A DNA stretch of 64,000 bases from Pseudomonadota bacterium (GTDB lineage Bacteria > Pseudomonadota > Gammaproteobacteria > Acidiferrobacterales > UBA6901), in contig JAKASJ010000005.1 of the NCBI GenBank assembly GCA_021819085.1, positions 1-64,000 on the forward strand, in the 5' to 3' direction. Of this stretch, positions 37,896-47,749 are shown piece after piece (position 1 is the stretch's first letter; the number at the start of each line of letters is the position of its first letter). The position numbers were made by a program, and so were the translations under genes. Under the pieces are notes generated by a model. The model was given only the letters and a program-made list of their open reading frames with translations, had not been told where the DNA came from and did not search any database.

Positions 37896-38522
37896 GTGGC
37901 ACGCTATACCGATTCGAAATGCCGTCAATGTCGCCGCGAGGGAGGCAAGCTTTTCCTCAAGGGCGAGAAGTGCTTTACCGAAAAGTGTCCGGTCGAAAAG
38001 CGCGCCTATGCGCCCGGCCAGCACGGTCAGCGGCGTGGTCGTGCCTCGGATTATGGCGCGCAGCTGCGTGAAAAGCAGAAGCTGCGCCGGATCTACGGGA
38101 TTCTTGAGCGGCAGTTTGCCAACTATTACGCCGAATCCGACCGGCGTCGCGGCTCGACCGGCGAGAACCTGCTCATTCTGCTCGAGAGCCGCCTGGACAA
38201 CGTGGTGTTCCGGATGGGTTTCGGGGTTTCGCGTACCGAGGCACGTCAGCTCGTGCGGCACAATGCGATTCTGGTCAACGGCAAGCGCACCAACATCCCG
38301 TCTTATCAGGTGCGTGCCAGCGACGTGATCGAGATTACCTCGTCAGCCAAGGAGCAGCTGCGTATCAAGGCGGCGCTGGAAGCTGCCGAGCAGCGAGGGT
38401 TCCCTGAGTGGGTCGAGGTCGACTCCAAGGCAATGAAGGGTATCTTCAAGGCTGTGCCCGAGCGCGGGGACCTGCCGTCCGACATCAACGAACACCTGGT
38501 CGTCGCCCTCTACTCGAAGTAG
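37896..38522 (+). CDS. rpsD: 30S ribosomal protein S4 (zinc type)
   Basis: This 208-residue protein has the S4 RNA-binding domain ([27 protein letters not shown]). The N-terminus [10 protein letters not shown]...KCFTEKC carries four cysteines (Cys9, Cys12, Cys26, Cys31), a zinc site that E. coli S4 lacks. S4 starts 30S assembly and represses the alpha operon in E. coli. The start is GTG. Confidence 0.98.
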   Translation: MARYTDSKCRQCRREGGKLFLKGEKCFTEKCPVEKRAYAPGQHGQRRGRASDYGAQLREKQKLRRIYGILERQFANYYAESDRRRGSTGENLLILLESRLDNVVFRMGFGVSRTEARQLVRHNAILVNGKRTNIPSYQVRASDVIEITSSAKEQLRIKAALEAAEQRGFPEWVEVDSKAMKGIFKAVPERGDLPSDINEHLVVALYSK

Positions 38523-38552
38523 TAGCGGCACTGGTTCAAGCGAGGACACACT

Positions 38553-39557
38553 ATGCAGAGTTCTGCAACGGAATTTCTCAAACCGAGGCTGGTCGACGTG
38601 CAAAGCCTGGGGGCTGCGCGCGCCAAAATTACGCTGGAGCCGCTCGAGCGGGGATTCGGCTATACGCTCGGCAATGCCCTGCGTCGGATACTCCTGTCGT
38701 CAATGCCCGGCTGTGCCATCACCGAGGTCAAGATTGAAGGCGTGCTGCATGAATACTCCAGCCTGGAGGGCGTACAGGAAGATGTCATCGACATCCTGTT
38801 GAACCTCAAGTCGCTGGCGCTGCGCATGCACGGCAGCCGCAATGAGACTACTCTCAAGCTCGCGAAGAAGGGCCCCGGCCCGGTAACGGCTGGCGATATC
38901 AGCCTTGACCAGGACGTAGAGGTCGTCAACCCCGGGCATCTGATCGCCACGCTTACCAAGAGCGGCTCGATCTCCATGGACCTGAGGATCATGCGCGGCC
39001 GCGGCTACCAGCCGGTGACTGCACGGTCCGCGGAAGAGAGCCGGGAAATCGGGGTCATGCAGCTGGATGCCTCGTTCAGTCCCGTGCGGCGTGTTTCCTA
39101 CACGGTGGAGAACGCGCGCGTTGAGCAGCGTACCGACCTGGACAAGCTGGTTCTCGATATCGAGACCAACGGCGCGATCGATCCGGAGGAAGCGGTGCGC
39201 CGGGCGGCGAACATTCTGCAGGACCAGATTTCCATTTTCGTGGATTTGAAGAGCCCCGAAGCCAAGGCTATCGAGTCGCCCGCGCCCAACATCAATCCAC
39301 TGCTGCTGCGCCCGGTCGATGATCTGGAGCTCACGGTGCGTTCGGCGAACTGCCTGAAGGCCGAGAACATCTTCTACATCGGGGATCTGGTGCAACGTAC
39401 CGAGGTGGAACTGCTCAAGACGCCAAATCTTGGCAAGAAGTCGCTGACCGAGATCAAGGATGTCCTCGCCACTCATCAGCTGTCGCTGGGCATGAAGCTT
39501 GAGAACTGGCCGCCGATGTCGATTAAGGCCAAGGCCCCGGAGAAGGAATCCGCTTGA
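38553..39557 (+). CDS. rpoA: RNA polymerase alpha subunit
   Basis: The 334-residue protein has the assembly domain ([18 protein letters not shown]), a flexible linker at about 235-250, and the C-terminal UP-element/activator-binding domain ([20 protein letters not shown]...[14 protein letters not shown]). Length matches the family (329 in E. coli). Confidence 0.99.
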   Translation: MQSSATEFLKPRLVDVQSLGAARAKITLEPLERGFGYTLGNALRRILLSSMPGCAITEVKIEGVLHEYSSLEGVQEDVIDILLNLKSLALRMHGSRNETTLKLAKKGPGPVTAGDISLDQDVEVVNPGHLIATLTKSGSISMDLRIMRGRGYQPVTARSAEESREIGVMQLDASFSPVRRVSYTVENARVEQRTDLDKLVLDIETNGAIDPEEAVRRAANILQDQISIFVDLKSPEAKAIESPAPNINPLLLRPVDDLELTVRSANCLKAENIFYIGDLVQRTEVELLKTPNLGKKSLTEIKDVLATHQLSLGMKLENWPPMSIKAKAPEKESA

Positions 39558-39575
39558 CGGAAGAGGTATAAGCAA

Positions 39576-39986
39576 ATGCGTCATCATAAGAGCGGCCGTA
39601 AGCTCAATCGTACCAGCAGCCATCGCGAAGCGCTGTTCAAGAACATGGCAGCGTCGCTGTTCCGTCATGAGCAGATTCGCACCACCCTTCCCAAGGCGAA
39701 GGAACTGCGGCGCGTTGCCGAGCCCCTCATTACCCTGGCGAAGTCAGCAAGCGTCGCGAACCGCCGTCTGGCCTACGCACGCCTGCGTGACCGCGAGGTA
39801 GTGACGAAGCTGTTCGATGTTCTCGGCGTCCGCTACCGCAACCGGCCGGGTGGATATCTGCGCATCCTGAAATTCGGCTATCGTACCGGGGATAACGCCC
39901 CCATGGCGCTGGTCCAGCTCGTTGACCGTCCCGAGACCGGTGCCGATGAAACTGCACCTGCTGCGGGAGCAGTAGCCAAGTCCTGA
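39576..39986 (+). CDS. rplQ: 50S ribosomal protein L17
   Basis: This 136-residue protein starts [20 protein letters not shown] and has [17 protein letters not shown]. It is the last gene of the alpha operon; a strong terminator follows 79 bases later. Confidence 0.99.
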   Translation: MRHHKSGRKLNRTSSHREALFKNMAASLFRHEQIRTTLPKAKELRRVAEPLITLAKSASVANRRLAYARLRDREVVTKLFDVLGVRYRNRPGGYLRILKFGYRTGDNAPMALVQLVDRPETGADETAPAAGAVAKS

Positions 39987-40064
39987 TTTCCGGGTCGCCG
40001 GAACGGCCGCAGAGCGGCCGCCGGTACCGCAGGTCAAAGTCCTGGCAGTCCAGCCGTGGATCCC

Positions 40065-40101
40065 AAAAGGGCCGGGTTTATACCCCCGGCCCTTTTTTTT
40101 T
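40065..40101 (+). terminator. Rho-independent terminator of the ribosomal superoperon
   Basis: Stem GGGCCGGG (40069-40076) pairs with CCCGGCCC (40085-40092) around an 8-base loop, flanked by AAAA before and nine T after. Confidence 0.95.
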
Positions 40102-40140
40102 GGCGATTACGCTTTTCCCGGGCTCTGCTACCATGGCCCC

Positions 40141-40866
40141 ATGATCGCGCTGTTTACCGACTTCGGTTTGAGCGGCCCCTACGTGGGCCAGTTGCATGCG
40201 GTGCTTGCGGAATCCGCCCCGGGCGTGCCGGTCATCGATCTGCTTCACGACGTTCCGCGCTATGACGTCCGTGCTGGCGCGTATCTTCTCCCCAGTCTCC
40301 TTTCGCCGTTTCCGGCTGCGACCGTATTTCTGTGCGTCGTCGATCCGGGGGTAGGTGGCGCGCGCCGCGCGGTGGCCGTGCACGCCGATGCGCGCTGGTT
40401 CGTCGGGCCGGACAACGGGCTGTTTCACGTGCTGGCGCGCCGCGCCGAGCGCCTCGACTGTTACGAGATCCTGTGGCGTCCGGCAGGTCTGTCCAGCACC
40501 TTTCACGGCCGCGACCTTTTTGCGCCGGTCGCTGCCGGCCTGACACGCGGGGTGCTGCCCGAATCCCGGCTGGCCAGCCTTGCTGTGCCCGACGGTGAAC
40601 CGTGGCCCGATGAACTGCCCGAGGTGATCTACATCGACGGCTTCGGAAACGCGCTCACCGGACTGCTTGCCGGTCGCGCGGAGACCGGACGCGTCCTGCG
40701 TGTCCGGGGACAGACGTTGCACTACGCCGCCAGGTTCAGCACCGTGGCGCCCGGGGAGGCATTCTGGTATCGCAATTCCAGCGATCTTGTCGAAATCGCC
40801 GTTAATAAAGGCAGCGCCGCGGATGTGCTCGGGCTGCAGCCCGGCGATCGAGTCGAGATGGGGTAG
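40141..40866 (+). CDS. SAM hydrolase (SAM hydroxide adenosyltransferase, DUF62 family)
   Basis: This 241-residue protein matches the family that hydrolyses S-adenosylmethionine to adenosine and methionine. It has TDFG (7-10), VVDPGVGG, FVGPDNGL, FHGRDLFAP and YIDGFGNALT. The two domains (fluorinase-like N-terminal and OB-like C-terminal) fit the family length of 240-280. It follows the ribosomal terminator as a separate unit and converges on uvrA. A physiological role is not established from the sequence. Confidence 0.88.
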   Translation: MIALFTDFGLSGPYVGQLHAVLAESAPGVPVIDLLHDVPRYDVRAGAYLLPSLLSPFPAATVFLCVVDPGVGGARRAVAVHADARWFVGPDNGLFHVLARRAERLDCYEILWRPAGLSSTFHGRDLFAPVAAGLTRGVLPESRLASLAVPDGEPWPDELPEVIYIDGFGNALTGLLAGRAETGRVLRVRGQTLHYAARFSTVAPGEAFWYRNSSDLVEIAVNKGSAADVLGLQPGDRVEMG

Positions 40867-41051
40867 GGCAACCGCGGCGCGTCAGCAAGCAGCGCCCGGA
40901 CTTGCCGGATTCCCTGTCCCGAAAAGTGGATTCCGCGAGCGTCGGGTGCGACGCAGACGGATGCGGGCCGTGCGCTTCCCGCGTCCCGCTTTAGGTTGCA
41001 GGCCGGTACCCCATGCCCCGGGGCAAACATGAGCTGCGTCTGGCGTCCCGG

Positions 41052-43937
41052 TCAGCCGATCTTGCGCTGCGTGCTGTCGCTGCCCTCGCGCCCCAGTATC
41101 GGTCCGAGGAATCTGGCGGTATACGATGAGGTCTGCGCCGCCAGATGCTCGGGAGTGCCGGTCGCAACGACCCGGCCACCGCCGTCACCCCCTTCGGGCC
41201 CGAGGTCTATGACCCAATCGGCGGTCTTGATGACATCCAGGTTGTGCTCGATGACCACCACTGTGTTTCCGTGATCACGCAGGCGGTGCAGCACCGCCAG
41301 CAGCTGCTTGATATCGTGAAAGTGCAGGCCGGTAGTCGGCTCGTCCAGTATGTAGAGGGTATGACCGGTGTCGCGCTTGGACAGCTCGCGCGAAAGCTTG
41401 ACCCGCTGGGCTTCGCCCCCCGACAGAGTGGTGGCACTCTGGCCCAGGGTGATGTAGGAAAGACCGACATCGAGCAGCGTCTCGAGCTTGCGTCTGATCA
41501 CCGGAATCGCATCGAAGAATTCCGACGCTTCCTCCACGGTCATGTTCAGCACTTCATGGATGGTCTTGCCCTTGTAGCGGATTTCGAGGGTTTCCCGGTT
41601 GTAGCGCTTGCCTTTGCATACGTCACAGGGCACGTATATGTCGGGCAGGAAGTGCATCTCCACTTTTATCAACCCATCGCCCTGACAGGCCTCGCAGCGT
41701 CCGCCGCGCACATTGAAGGAGAAACGGCCCGGGGTGTAGCCGCGGGTGCGCGCCTCCGGAGTACCGGCGAACAGTTCCCGCAGCGGCGTGAACAGTCCCG
41801 TATAGGTGGCGGGATTGGATCGCGGCGTGCGGCCGATAGGGCTCTGATCGATGTCGACGACTTTGTCCAGCTGTTCCAGGCCTTCGATGGCCGCATACGG
41901 GGCAGGCTCGATGCTGCTTCCGTGGAAATGACGTGCGGATGCCGCAAACAGGGTGTCGTTTACGAGTGTCGACTTGCCGGAGCCGGAAACACCGGTCACG
42001 CAGGTGAAAAGCCCGATCGGAATGGACACGTCCATGCCCCGCAGGTTGTTGCCGGTCGCGCCACGGATGAGCAGCTGGCGCTGACTGTCGTTCTGCGTGC
42101 GCCGTGCCGGAACGGCGATACGCTCCACGCCGGAAAGGTATCGTCCTGTGATCGATGCAGGTTGGCGGGCAATCTCCTCGGGCCGGCCCTGGGCCACGAC
42201 CCGCCCGCCGTGCACGCCGGCGCCGGGACCGATATCAAGCACGTAGTCCGCGGCGCGGATCGCATCCTCGTCGTGCTCGACGACGATCACGGTGTTTCCC
42301 ACGTCGCGCAGCTGGCGCAGCGTGTCCAGCAGGCGGGCATTGTCGCGTTGATGCAGGCCTATGGACGGCTCATCGAGCACATACATGACGCCGACCAGGC
42401 CCGCCCCTATCTGCGAAGCAAGACGGATACGCTGTGCCTCGCCCCCGGAAAGGGTCTGTGCCGAGCGCGCCAGCGTCAGATAATCAAGTCCCACGTTCAC
42501 GAGAAATCCCAGCCGGTTGCCGATTTCGGCGACGATTTTGTCGGCGATCTCGCGCCTCCGGCCCGAAAGCGCAAGTGTGCGGAAGAACGCCAGTGCCGCT
42601 GCAACCGGAAGCTGCGTGATTTCGTGGATCGGCCTGCCGTCGATGAACACATTGCGCGCCTCGATCCGCAGGCGGGCGCCGTTGCAGTCCAGGCAGGGCT
42701 GCGATCCGAGATATCTGGAAAGCTCCTCGCGCACGGTGTTGGATTCGGTTTCACGGAAGCGCCGTTCCATGTTTGGAATGACGCCTTCAAACGGATGCCT
42801 GCGGCGCTGTGCTCCGCCGCGGTCGTTCAGGTACGTGAAGCTAATCAGCTCTTCCGCACTGCCATAGAGAATGACCTTGCGCACCTCCTCGGAAAGCGCG
42901 TCAAATGGTGCATCCAGATCGAACTTGTAGTGTCGCGCGAGACATTCGAGCATGTGGAAATAGAACGCATTGCGCCGGTCCCAGCCGCGGATTGCACCCG
43001 CGGGCAGACTGAGAGTGGGGTCGGTCACGATGCGCTGCGGATCGAAGAACTGGCGCACGCCGAGCCCGTCGCACGACGGGCAGGCGCCGGCAGGGTTGTT
43101 GAACGAGAACAGGCGCGGCTCGAGTTCAGACAGGCTGTAGCCGCACTGCGGGCAGGCATAGCGGGCGGAAAAAAGATGCTCCTCGGCCGGACCGGATCCC
43201 TCCGGAAGGGTGACGGCGCGGACTACGCCTTCACCAAGCTTGAGCCCGGTCTCGAGCGATTCTGCAAGCCGCTGTTCCTGTCCGGCCCGCACCACTATGC
43301 GATCTACCACTGCCTCGATGCTGTGCTTCTGGTTCTTTTCCAGCTCCGGAGTCTCGTCGAGTTCAATCACGTGGCCATCGACGCGCGCGCGTATGTAACC
43401 CTGGGAGCGCAGGCCTTCCAGAAGCTGAACGTGCTCTCCCTTGCGTTCATGCACCACCGGCGCGAGCAGCATCAGACGCGTCCCCTCCGGAAGCGCCATG
43501 ATATGGTCAACCATCTGGCTGACCGTCTGGGCGTCCAGCGCAAGCTTGTGCTCCGGACAGCGGGGTTCGCCTACGCGCGCATAAAGCAGACGCAGATAAT
43601 CGTAGATTTCTGTAACTGTCCCCACAGTCGAGCGCGGGTTATGGGAGACGGATTTCTGCTCGATGGAAATCGCCGGACTCAGTCCCTCGATCAGGTCGAC
43701 GTCTGGCTTCTCCATGATCGAAAGAAACTGCCGTGCATAGGAGGACAGCGATTCGACATAGCGTCGCTGGCCCTCGGCATACAGGGTGTCGAACGCGAGT
43801 GAAGACTTGCCGGACCCTGAAAGGCCGGTTATGACGATGAGCCGGTCCCGTGGCAGATCGGCGTCTATGTTCTGAAGGTTGTGGGTGCGTGCTCCGCGAA
43901 TCCGCAGATAGCCGCTGTTGTGGGTGGGAGTATCCAT
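41052..43937 (-). CDS. uvrA: UvrABC excinuclease subunit A
   Basis: This 961-residue protein has two ABC ATPase modules: Walker [10 protein letters not shown] and GVSGSGKST; signatures [12 protein letters not shown] and [12 protein letters not shown]; Walker [13 protein letters not shown] in module II. The zinc fingers are [10 protein letters not shown]...CPSC and CEACQGDG...CDVC. UvrA recognises bulky DNA lesions with UvrB and loads it. Length is that of E. coli UvrA (940). A LexA-type operator was not found upstream by eye. Confidence 0.99.
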   Translation of the reverse strand: MDTPTHNSGYLRIRGARTHNLQNIDADLPRDRLIVITGLSGSGKSSLAFDTLYAEGQRRYVESLSSYARQFLSIMEKPDVDLIEGLSPAISIEQKSVSHNPRSTVGTVTEIYDYLRLLYARVGEPRCPEHKLALDAQTVSQMVDHIMALPEGTRLMLLAPVVHERKGEHVQLLEGLRSQGYIRARVDGHVIELDETPELEKNQKHSIEAVVDRIVVRAGQEQRLAESLETGLKLGEGVVRAVTLPEGSGPAEEHLFSARYACPQCGYSLSELEPRLFSFNNPAGACPSCDGLGVRQFFDPQRIVTDPTLSLPAGAIRGWDRRNAFYFHMLECLARHYKFDLDAPFDALSEEVRKVILYGSAEELISFTYLNDRGGAQRRRHPFEGVIPNMERRFRETESNTVREELSRYLGSQPCLDCNGARLRIEARNVFIDGRPIHEITQLPVAAALAFFRTLALSGRRREIADKIVAEIGNRLGFLVNVGLDYLTLARSAQTLSGGEAQRIRLASQIGAGLVGVMYVLDEPSIGLHQRDNARLLDTLRQLRDVGNTVIVVEHDEDAIRAADYVLDIGPGAGVHGGRVVAQGRPEEIARQPASITGRYLSGVERIAVPARRTQNDSQRQLLIRGATGNNLRGMDVSIPIGLFTCVTGVSGSGKSTLVNDTLFAASARHFHGSSIEPAPYAAIEGLEQLDKVVDIDQSPIGRTPRSNPATYTGLFTPLRELFAGTPEARTRGYTPGRFSFNVRGGRCEACQGDGLIKVEMHFLPDIYVPCDVCKGKRYNRETLEIRYKGKTIHEVLNMTVEEASEFFDAIPVIRRKLETLLDVGLSYITLGQSATTLSGGEAQRVKLSRELSKRDTGHTLYILDEPTTGLHFHDIKQLLAVLHRLRDHGNTVVVIEHNLDVIKTADWVIDLGPEGGDGGGRVVATGTPEHLAAQTSSYTARFLGPILGREGSDSTQRKIG

Positions 43938-44281
43938 GGCAATTTCAGGTCGCAGTGCAACGCACTAATATATTCCAAAGTGCCATTCCCCCATAGTCCG
44001 GGATTGCTGGGGAAGGCGGGACCCATCATTTCCGACGGATACGGCTGGCGGCACCGCGCGGCTCCACTCTTTTTTCGCATTTCGCGGCAAACCGTTCCGC
44101 CGGCTGGCGGGCCGGTGCGAACGGGAGAATTCCTGCGGAGTTGATTGCAGAACGGGCAGAGGCAGGGCAGGCGCCAGAACAGGGGTGACGGTCGTGTATC
44201 TGCCGGGTGACGTTACCCTTCCCGAAAGCGGGCATCGCAGGCTGGTCGCCTGTCTGCCCCGGGCCGGATGAAGGCCGGTAC
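43938..44281. other. Intergenic, no gene seen
   Basis: About 340 bases lie between divergent uvrA and the end of the DUF302 gene. It should hold the uvrA promoter (an AT-rich stretch at about 43963-43980) but I see no strong consensus elements and no coding frame. Confidence 0.5.
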
Positions 44282-44318
44282 GGTGCGCTGCCGGGCTGCC
44301 CGTGCCCGGCAGCGCACC
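44282..44318 (-). terminator. Very stable hairpin after the DUF302 gene
   Basis: A perfect 15-bp stem (GGTGCGCTGCCGGGC with its complement) encloses a 7-base loop. It lies 13 bases after the DUF302 stop on the minus strand. No U-tract follows on either strand, so it may be a stabilising or Rho-assisted 3' end rather than a classical terminator. Confidence 0.6.
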
Positions 44319-44331
44319 ACAGAACCCCGGG

Positions 44332-44814
44332 CTATTTCCCGGTTGCAGAATCCACGATTCCCGCGAAGATCGTGTCCAGTCTGGCTGCCATGGCGTTGAG
44401 TGCTGCATTGTGATAGGGCGCGAATACCGCACTCGGCTTTCGATACGTCAGGTCTGCGGTGCCGTCGGCGTTTTCCGTCAGGTAGATGCGCAATGGCGCC
44501 TCGATGCCGGCCGGGACGCTGGCCCTCAGCATGCGCACGGCATAATCGTTGCGGAATACCATGAGCACCGCATTGCCCGGAATGGTGATTCCGCGCGCGG
44601 CTGCGCCGTGGCTGGCACTGGCTTCCGCGACCAGCGCCATGTGGTGGGCGACGATCGACTGTTTGACACGGTTCATCAGCGTGTTGAAGGAATAGTGCGT
44701 ATGAATAGTGACGGTACCCGGGTAGGGCGCCTCGTTGTCTGCGCGCGCCATGCCTGATGCCAGGACGGCTACAGTGGCCAGAACGGCAAGGATGAAACGT
44801 TTCTTGAACATCAT
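44332..44814 (-). CDS. Secreted DUF302-domain protein
   Basis: This 160-residue protein has a signal peptide (MMFKKRF then a hydrophobic stretch to about SGMARA, residues 1-25). A DUF302 domain follows (about 35-155), with SFNTLMNRVKQSIVAHHMALVAE, NAVLMVFRND and LRIYLTEN. DUF302 proteins are single-domain, periplasmic when exported, and of uncertain function. I chose the ATG at 44814, five bases after AGGAG; the adjacent ATG at 44811 is possible. An upstream frame extension lacks a ribosome binding site. Confidence 0.85.
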   Translation of the reverse strand: MMFKKRFILAVLATVAVLASGMARADNEAPYPGTVTIHTHYSFNTLMNRVKQSIVAHHMALVAEASASHGAAARGITIPGNAVLMVFRNDYAVRMLRASVPAGIEAPLRIYLTENADGTADLTYRKPSAVFAPYHNAALNAMAARLDTIFAGIVDSATGK

Positions 44815-45245
44815 TATTTCTCCTGGAAGGTTTTTCATCTGATCCGATGTCCCGTTCTTGCCCCGCCAGTGTTTGAAGATGCCGGGGCAATCACGCTGAT
44901 GGTGCCAGTTCAGTGGATCCCAGGGGTCGCTGGGGCGGGGCATCTGGCCCTGAGGTAGTCGTGGAATTTTGCAGAATCTTACACGCACACCGGACCGATG
45001 TTAAATAAAATGGGCGTGGCGGCCATGATTGCGAACTGCGTTGCCGGAAATCAGGGTAAACGGCTTCATTGCCGGATGCCTGTGGAAGCCTGTTCTGGTC
45101 CGCCTCCTCCCCGTTGCTGTATTCCTGCCATAAATGAAAGGGTATTGGCCAGCCAGGTCCGGCATGATTTCCGCCCCCAGTCGACCATGGTCCGGGGGGT
45201 GTTGTCACCCCCGCTGCAGTTCTGGGCGCAATGGCGTGCCGTCTG

Positions 45246-45262
45246 GTTAGATATGATCTAAC
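45246..45262. promoter_or_regulatory. Perfect inverted repeat, candidate operator
   Basis: GTTAGAT-ATG-ATCTAAC is a perfect 7+3+7 dyad, AT-rich in a GC-rich background. It lies 50-65 bases before the promoter candidate of the peptidoglycan-binding-domain gene. Confidence 0.45.
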
Positions 45263-45310
45263 ATTGCCCCATGGCCGGCCCCGGTGCGGCAGAATGATTT
45301 CCGGGGCGTG

Positions 45311-45337
45311 TTGCGCAAATCAACCTTGACGTATAAT
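45311..45337 (+). promoter_or_regulatory. Promoter candidate for the PG-binding-domain gene
   Basis: TATAAT (45332-45337) is a perfect -10. TTGCGC (45311-45316) is a plausible -35 at a short 15-base spacing. The leader to the ATG is about 95 bases. Confidence 0.6.
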
Positions 45338-45440
45338 GACGCGGCCTTCGCGCTGCCGGACGAACCGGTGGCTGTGGTCTATGCACCGCGGTGGCGGAGT
45401 GAAGGGAACGTAAGTCACCATTTCATCTAGGGGAGCTACC

Positions 45441-45779
45441 ATGAAGAAATTTGTACGCACGACGTTAATCGGCGTTGCCGCCATGTTGATCACAGGGGTC
45501 GCCGTTGTCCCAGTTGCCGCCTTGGCCAAGATGCCGGCCAACCCGTGCGCGGCGAAGGGGGCAACGATGAAGAAGACCGCGGCTCACAAGCGCGTCGCAG
45601 CGAGCGCTCACGTAAAGGCCATCCAGGAAGCACTGAACAAGGCCGGTGCCAAGCTCAAGGTGGACGGCATGATGGGCAAGGGCACGCGTGCGGCATTGAA
45701 GGAATTTCAGTCCAAGCATGGTCTCAAGGCGACCGGGTATGCCAACAAGGCTACGCTCAAGGCGCTGGACGTAAAGTAG
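45441..45779 (+). CDS. Small secreted protein with peptidoglycan-binding domain
   Basis: This 112-residue protein has a signal peptide (MKKFVRTTLIGVAAMLITG to about AALA, residues 1-29). A single peptidoglycan-binding domain 1 repeat follows (about 57-110), with VKAIQEALNKAGAKLKVDGM and GKGTRAALKEFQSKHGLKATG. It has no catalytic domain, so it is likely a free periplasmic wall-binding protein. GGGGAG precedes the ATG. A hairpin follows the stop, so it appears to be a single-gene unit. Confidence 0.88.
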   Translation: MKKFVRTTLIGVAAMLITGVAVVPVAALAKMPANPCAAKGATMKKTAAHKRVAASAHVKAIQEALNKAGAKLKVDGMMGKGTRAALKEFQSKHGLKATGYANKATLKALDVK

Positions 45780-45802
45780 AAATTGCGGCCGTATGTTTCA
45801 GT

Positions 45803-45835
45803 GGCGCCGTGCATGGACGCACGGCGCCTGTTGTC
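45803..45835 (+). terminator. Terminator-like hairpin
   Basis: A 10-bp stem GGCGCCGTGC/GCACGGCGCC with a 6-base loop is followed by TGTTGTCT, a poor U-tract, 24 bases after the stop. Confidence 0.65.
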
Positions 45836-46231
45836 TGGAAGATGAACAGCTAGAGTTGCTCCACCGGATCGATTGGTGCGGCGGCAGAATATTGGACCAC
45901 CGGTATACTTGAGCGCCCCGGCTTGCCGCAGGTATCGATGCCCGGAGGCCGAAGTAATAGTTCTTTCCCCAGCCGATTGCGAGGCGAATTCCAAACCGCA
46001 GCCGCGGTGGAATTGATTTGCGCTTTAAACTGACCCGCACTCCCATTCGCCGCTGCCTTGCCCGGCGGCAAATCCTTCCCATCATTGCGTGCCCAAATGT
46101 TGTCTCGCCGCGACATGCAGGCACATGGCATGCCAGCCGGGAGGTTTCGAAAAAGCAGTCAGTTAGACAGGAGTGGCGGGGGCGACGCGTTGCATTTAGC
46201 TGCATTTACGGGCCCCGCCGTTGCGGGGCGT
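45836..46231. other. Intergenic, no intact gene
   Basis: About 400 bases lack a recognised gene. Fragments of text such as GGGTCAGTTTAAA (minus strand, about 46020-46035) resemble non-coding debris of insertion sequences, but I could not confirm any element. Confidence 0.35.
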
Positions 46232-47578
46232 TCAATTTGCAACCGCTTGTTTGGATTCCCCGGCTGTAGAGGGCACAGGCACAACGAGACGGGTCAGCTG
46301 ATAGCGGGCCGCGATGGTCTGGGCGAGTGCCTGGCGCAGGATCGTGACCGTGGTCTTGTCATAGCGCGCTGCGTGTCCGAGTTCATGGCGGAACAGGCGC
46401 TCGTAGTGCGCGCCGGGAGAGACCTCAATGCGCAGTTCGATCTTCACAGGCCGGGACGGATTCAGTGCCAGACGCGTGGACAGCACGCTCTTGCCGCCAG
46501 GAGGAATGCGCGTATCGAAGAGCTCACGAGTTAGCCGGAGATTCACGCTCCGGCCAATGACCTTGCGGGCGATCTCGTGAACATCGTGATTGCCCGGGTC
46601 CAATGCGTACAAGGTTACGTAGACCTTGGGAACGAGATAGGTGGGAAAGTCGTGCCCGATGGCTACGCTGCGAATTACGGCCTGTGCGTCTGCGGTGGCT
46701 TTGCCTGCGCGTGTAACCGTAAGGGAGATTCTAAGGCCGCGGCGTACCATGGCCGGATCATGGATGCCGCGCCACAGATGCCGTCGCTTGGGCATATGGC
46801 AGGACTGGCATGTTACGTCTGCCTGGGCAAAGCGGCTCGCGCGCCATTCCGCGTAGGTATTCTCGAACGGCTTGCCGTCGAGACTGCGGCCACCCGGCGG
46901 GGACTGGTGGCAGGTGGCACAGAAGCGGCTGTGCTGAAACGCGGTACTCGCGGTAAAGCCGTCGTGGGGAAGGCCCGGCGTATTTCCAGGCGGCATGCCG
47001 GGCGGTTGGGGTGGCCCGAAGCGCTGATGCCGGCGAACGTGGCATGCTGCGCAGACGAGCCCCTGGCGGAACAGGTGGCGGCCCACGTAGGCCGGTAGTG
47101 GCGATGACGGCACGTTCGGCCAGTGAAATTCCAGCGCTGCCAGTGCCTTCTGTTCAGCGAGCGGCGTGTGGCAGCGCATGCACCGGTTGGCCTGCCTCTG
47201 GCCCATGATGCGGAATTGCCACAGCAGCCCGGGACCCACGCTATGGCTGTGCAGGCTCGTGCGCCAGTCGTCGTATTGACGCCGGTGACACACGCCGCAG
47301 GACTCAGGAGCGAGGGATGCCTCAAGCGCCGTGTATCCCTTGGGTGGCGCGCCTTCGGGCGGCAGGGGGTAGATCCAGTGATGCGCGAGAAAGCGGCTGA
47401 TTGATCCGGGGGCAGGGTGCGGACTATGCGTAATCTGTGGCGGTGGACCGGGTTGCCAGGTACTGGCACCGGTGGTCAGCATGGCGACAGCCATGATGAT
47501 GGCCGCTATCGCCCGGTCTGTCCTTGTCGTGCGGGTTCTCTTCCCGGTACCACCAGCAGCCCGGTGTCCGGAATTCAC
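46232..47578 (-). CDS. Pentaheme c-type cytochrome
   Basis: The protein (about 448 residues from the GTG at 47578) has five CxxCH heme motifs in order: CGVCH, CMRCH, CAACH, CATCH and CQSCH. These fall within a 170-residue block (numbered from the start used here, about 94-261). A C-terminal domain without heme follows (about 275-448), with segments resembling a beta sandwich (LRISLTVTRAG, VKIELRIEVSPG). The N-terminus is Arg-rich with a hydrophobic stretch (AIAAIIMAVAMLTTGAS), a plausible signal peptide, so it should be periplasmic. The start is uncertain because no strong ribosome binding site is visible; a GTG at 47653 is the alternative. Multiheme proteins of this kind carry electrons in sulfur, nitrogen or metal metabolism; no partner genes are adjacent, so the substrate is unknown. 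Confidence 0.85.
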   Translation of the reverse strand: MNSGHRAAGGTGKRTRTTRTDRAIAAIIMAVAMLTTGASTWQPGPPPQITHSPHPAPGSISRFLAHHWIYPLPPEGAPPKGYTALEASLAPESCGVCHRRQYDDWRTSLHSHSVGPGLLWQFRIMGQRQANRCMRCHTPLAEQKALAALEFHWPNVPSSPLPAYVGRHLFRQGLVCAACHVRRHQRFGPPQPPGMPPGNTPGLPHDGFTASTAFQHSRFCATCHQSPPGGRSLDGKPFENTYAEWRASRFAQADVTCQSCHMPKRRHLWRGIHDPAMVRRGLRISLTVTRAGKATADAQAVIRSVAIGHDFPTYLVPKVYVTLYALDPGNHDVHEIARKVIGRSVNLRLTRELFDTRIPPGGKSVLSTRLALNPSRPVKIELRIEVSPGAHYERLFRHELGHAARYDKTTVTILRQALAQTIAARYQLTRLVVPVPSTAGESKQAVAN

Positions 47579-47749
47579 TGCCCGGAGCCTGCAGGCGCAA
47601 TCTGGACGGAAGCACGGCCAGAGGTGCAGGGCCCGCGCCGCAGTGGGCGACACGGGCCCGGACCCGGCCGCAGAGCGACGCCAGGAAAAATCTCCCTGGG
47701 AAAATACGGAACGTCTCGGTTCACGCCCCGGGGGAATAACGGAGGACAG

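Larger units (their letters stand above)
44815..45440. other. Intergenic, regulatory elements only
   Basis: 626 bases lie between divergent genes. A perfect dyad is at 45246-45262 and a promoter candidate at 45311-45337. Open frames on the minus strand (about 44891-45208) show no domain or ribosome binding site. Confidence 0.5.

Noticed and set aside
40867-41051. A uvrA terminator
   Set aside because: I found only a short GC palindrome without a U-tract.
41145-43802. An 885-codon open frame antisense to uvrA
   Set aside because: Shadow of uvrA, which has all its motifs.
45850-46131. A possible small gene on the minus strand
   Set aside because: No start signal or recognised domain; the sequence looks like non-coding debris.
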